From NCBI GenBank assembly GCA_016178785.1, contig JACOSO010000044.1:1-42805 (forward strand): a stretch of 42,805 nt of DNA, given 5' to 3'. Source of the stretch: Bacteroidota bacterium (GTDB taxonomy: Bacteria; Bacteroidota; Bacteroidia; Cytophagales; Cyclobacteriaceae). The translations under genes were made by a program, and so were the position numbers. Each line of letters starts with the position of its first letter. The first letter of the stretch is position 1. Below, piece by piece: positions 41,662 through 42,805 of this stretch. The notes below the pieces were generated by a model, which did not search any database, was not told the DNA's origin, and was given only the letters and a program-made list of their open reading frames with translations.

Positions 41662-41694
41662 AATCTGAAATTTTTAAATCTGTAATCTGAAATT
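41662..41694 (+). repeat. AATCTGAAATT direct repeat before the dehydrogenase gene
   Basis: AATCTGAAATT occurs at 41662-41672 and again at 41684-41694, with AAATCTGT between. It ends right at the ATG of the dehydrogenase, so it covers its 5' leader and would leave no room for a normal ribosome site. Confidence 0.6.
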
Positions 41695-42805
41695 ATGAAA
41701 GACCTCCTCCAAAAATTTGAAAATAAAAGACCTGAGATCGTTTTTGAATGGAAGGACGTTGAAACTGAAGCTGAAGGTTGGGTGGTGATCAACTCCTTAC
41801 GTGGAGGTGCTGCCGGTGGAGGCACGCGCATGCGCAAAGGTCTTGACAAACGCGAAGTGGAGTCGCTGGCAAAAACGATGGAGGTGAAATTTACTGTTTC
41901 CGGGCCCCCCATTGGTGGCGCGAAGTCGGGAATCAATTTTGATCCAAACGATTCGCGCAAAGAAGGAGTGCTTCATCGCTGGTATCTGGCAGTAATGCCG
42001 CTGCTCAAATATTATTACGGAACCGGTGGTGATTTGAACGTAGATGAAATTCACGAAGTAATCCCTCACACGGAAGATGTGGGTATCTGGCATCCGCAGG
42101 AAGGTGTATTTACCGGCCACTACAAACCAACCGAACCGCAAAAAGTAAATCGCATTGGGCAATTGCGACAAGGTGTGGTGAAAATCATTGAAGACAAAAA
42201 CTTCACGCCCTTGCTGGAAAAAAAATACACCATTGCAGATATGTGCACGGGCTATGGGGTTGCGCAAGCTGTGAGACATTACTACGAGCTATGGAATGGA
42301 AATTTGAAAGGCAAACGTGTGGTAGTTCAAGGCTGGGGGAATGTAGGTGCAGCCGCTGGATTTTATTTGAGCCAAATGGGAGTTAAGGTGGTTGGCATTC
42401 TCACACGTGAAGGCGGCCTCATCAATCAGTCAGGATTTTCGCATGAAGAGATTTGTAAACTGGTGATCGACCGTGAAAGCAACAGGCTTGTTACGCCCGA
42501 TCTTCTTTCATTTGAAATCACAAACAAAAAAATCTGGGATCTTGATTTTGAAATTTTCATCCCGGCTGCTGCTTCTCGTCTGGTGACTAAGCAACAGGTA
42601 GATAAAATGATTTCTTCCGGTGTGGAAGTATTTTCTTGCGGAGCGAACGTACCATTTGCCGATCCTGAAATTTTTTTCGGACCCACCGGGCTCGATGCGG
42701 ACGAAAAAATTTCGATCGTTCCCGATTTCATTGCTAACTGCGGGATGGCGCGCGTGTTCGCCTATTTTATGGAAAGTGAAGCTTCAATGGAAGATGCAGC
42801 CATCT
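41695..42805 (+). CDS. Glu/Leu/Phe/Val dehydrogenase, 3'-truncated
   Basis: The frame starts at ATG 41695 (MKDLLQKFENKRP) and runs off the window without a stop, so about 370 residues are visible. Features are SLRGGAAGGGTRMRKG and FTVSGPPIGGAKSG, the family's substrate region with catalytic Lys, DLNVDE, then VVVQGWGNVGAAAGFYLSQMG, the NAD(P)-binding GxGxxG fold. The C-terminal part contains FIPAAASRLV and CGANVPFADPEIF. It catalyses reversible oxidative deamination of an amino acid, probably glutamate or a branched-chain amino acid; the window does not settle which. No Shine-Dalgarno site is seen; the leader is made of repeats. Confidence 0.93.
   Translation, partial: MKDLLQKFENKRPEIVFEWKDVETEAEGWVVINSLRGGAAGGGTRMRKGLDKREVESLAKTMEVKFTVSGPPIGGAKSGINFDPNDSRKEGVLHRWYLAVMPLLKYYYGTGGDLNVDEIHEVIPHTEDVGIWHPQEGVFTGHYKPTEPQKVNRIGQLRQGVVKIIEDKNFTPLLEKKYTIADMCTGYGVAQAVRHYYELWNGNLKGKRVVVQGWGNVGAAAGFYLSQMGVKVVGILTREGGLINQSGFSHEEICKLVIDRESNRLVTPDLLSFEITNKKIWDLDFEIFIPAAASRLVTKQQVDKMISSGVEVFSCGANVPFADPEIFFGPTGLDADEKISIVPDFIANCGMARVFAYFMESEASMEDAAI

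Overview
The window looks like chromosomal DNA of a Gram-negative Bacteroidota bacterium, most likely a cytophagalean. Supporting signs are -7 promoter boxes of the form TAnnTTTG (best example upstream of ppiD), many lipoproteins and OmpA-type proteins, LptC and PpiD envelope factors, type III pantothenate kinase, and many conserved hypothetical proteins of a kind common in that phylum. The assignment is made from family knowledge, without a database search.

Layout. 1-2241: the 3' part of a hybrid histidine kinase, a small membrane protein and an SDR-like reductase. 2242-5097: an AT-rich two-gene insert, with a perfect 26-bp palindrome, a 76-aa basic protein and an 800-aa GHKL (Hsp90/MutL/kinase-fold) ATPase. 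This is the best candidate for an undescribed system. 5258-7429: SnoaL-like protein, secreted amidohydrolase and GNAT-like protein. 7431-7966: a gene-free element bounded by 31-bp inverted repeats and packed with long hairpins. 8027-16460: OsmC, lipoproteins, a dicarboxylate symporter, an Nfu-type Fe-S protein, an EamA transporter, an OmpA protein and a lumazine-binding-like protein. 16513-16584: tRNA-Arg(CCG). 16672-24723: AlkD-like glycosylase, DUF2007 protein, a large amidohydrolase, PD40-OmpA, phosphopantetheinyl transferase, WD40 protein, and a DivIVA-FolB pair. 24795-28819: a ParE-type toxin-antitoxin pair running into an IscA-like gene, oxidoreductase, Dtd, a pentameric-channel (Cys-loop receptor-like) homologue and a cytochrome b-like membrane protein. 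28878-30226: a DUF2971 gene and a secreted orphan, each edged by related short repeats. 30322-32460: inositol phosphatase, RsmI, pterin dehydratase and a DUF493 gene broken by an in-frame TAG. 32519-40418: a long minus-strand envelope cluster, in transcription order coaX, outer-membrane barrel, TPR protein, lptC, a 51-aa membrane protein, CNNM/CorC protein and ppiD. 40463-end: divergent anmK and a glutamate/leucine dehydrogenase cut by the window edge.

How genes work together. The minus-strand cluster from coaX to ppiD joins outer-membrane protein folding (PpiD), LPS transport (LptC) and a barrel protein, with tight spacing or overlap at several junctions. Nfu and the IscA-like protein serve Fe-S assembly. 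FolB and the pterin dehydratase are pterin enzymes in separate clusters. The two amidohydrolases and most lipoproteins look like stand-alone envelope functions.

Between genes there are several kinds of short 'word' repeats (TTAGGACTTAGG-like, GATGGACTATCG-like, GTTAATAGTTAT-like, AATCTGAAATT/ATTACAAATT-like), often as inverted pairs. They are not explained by any gene.
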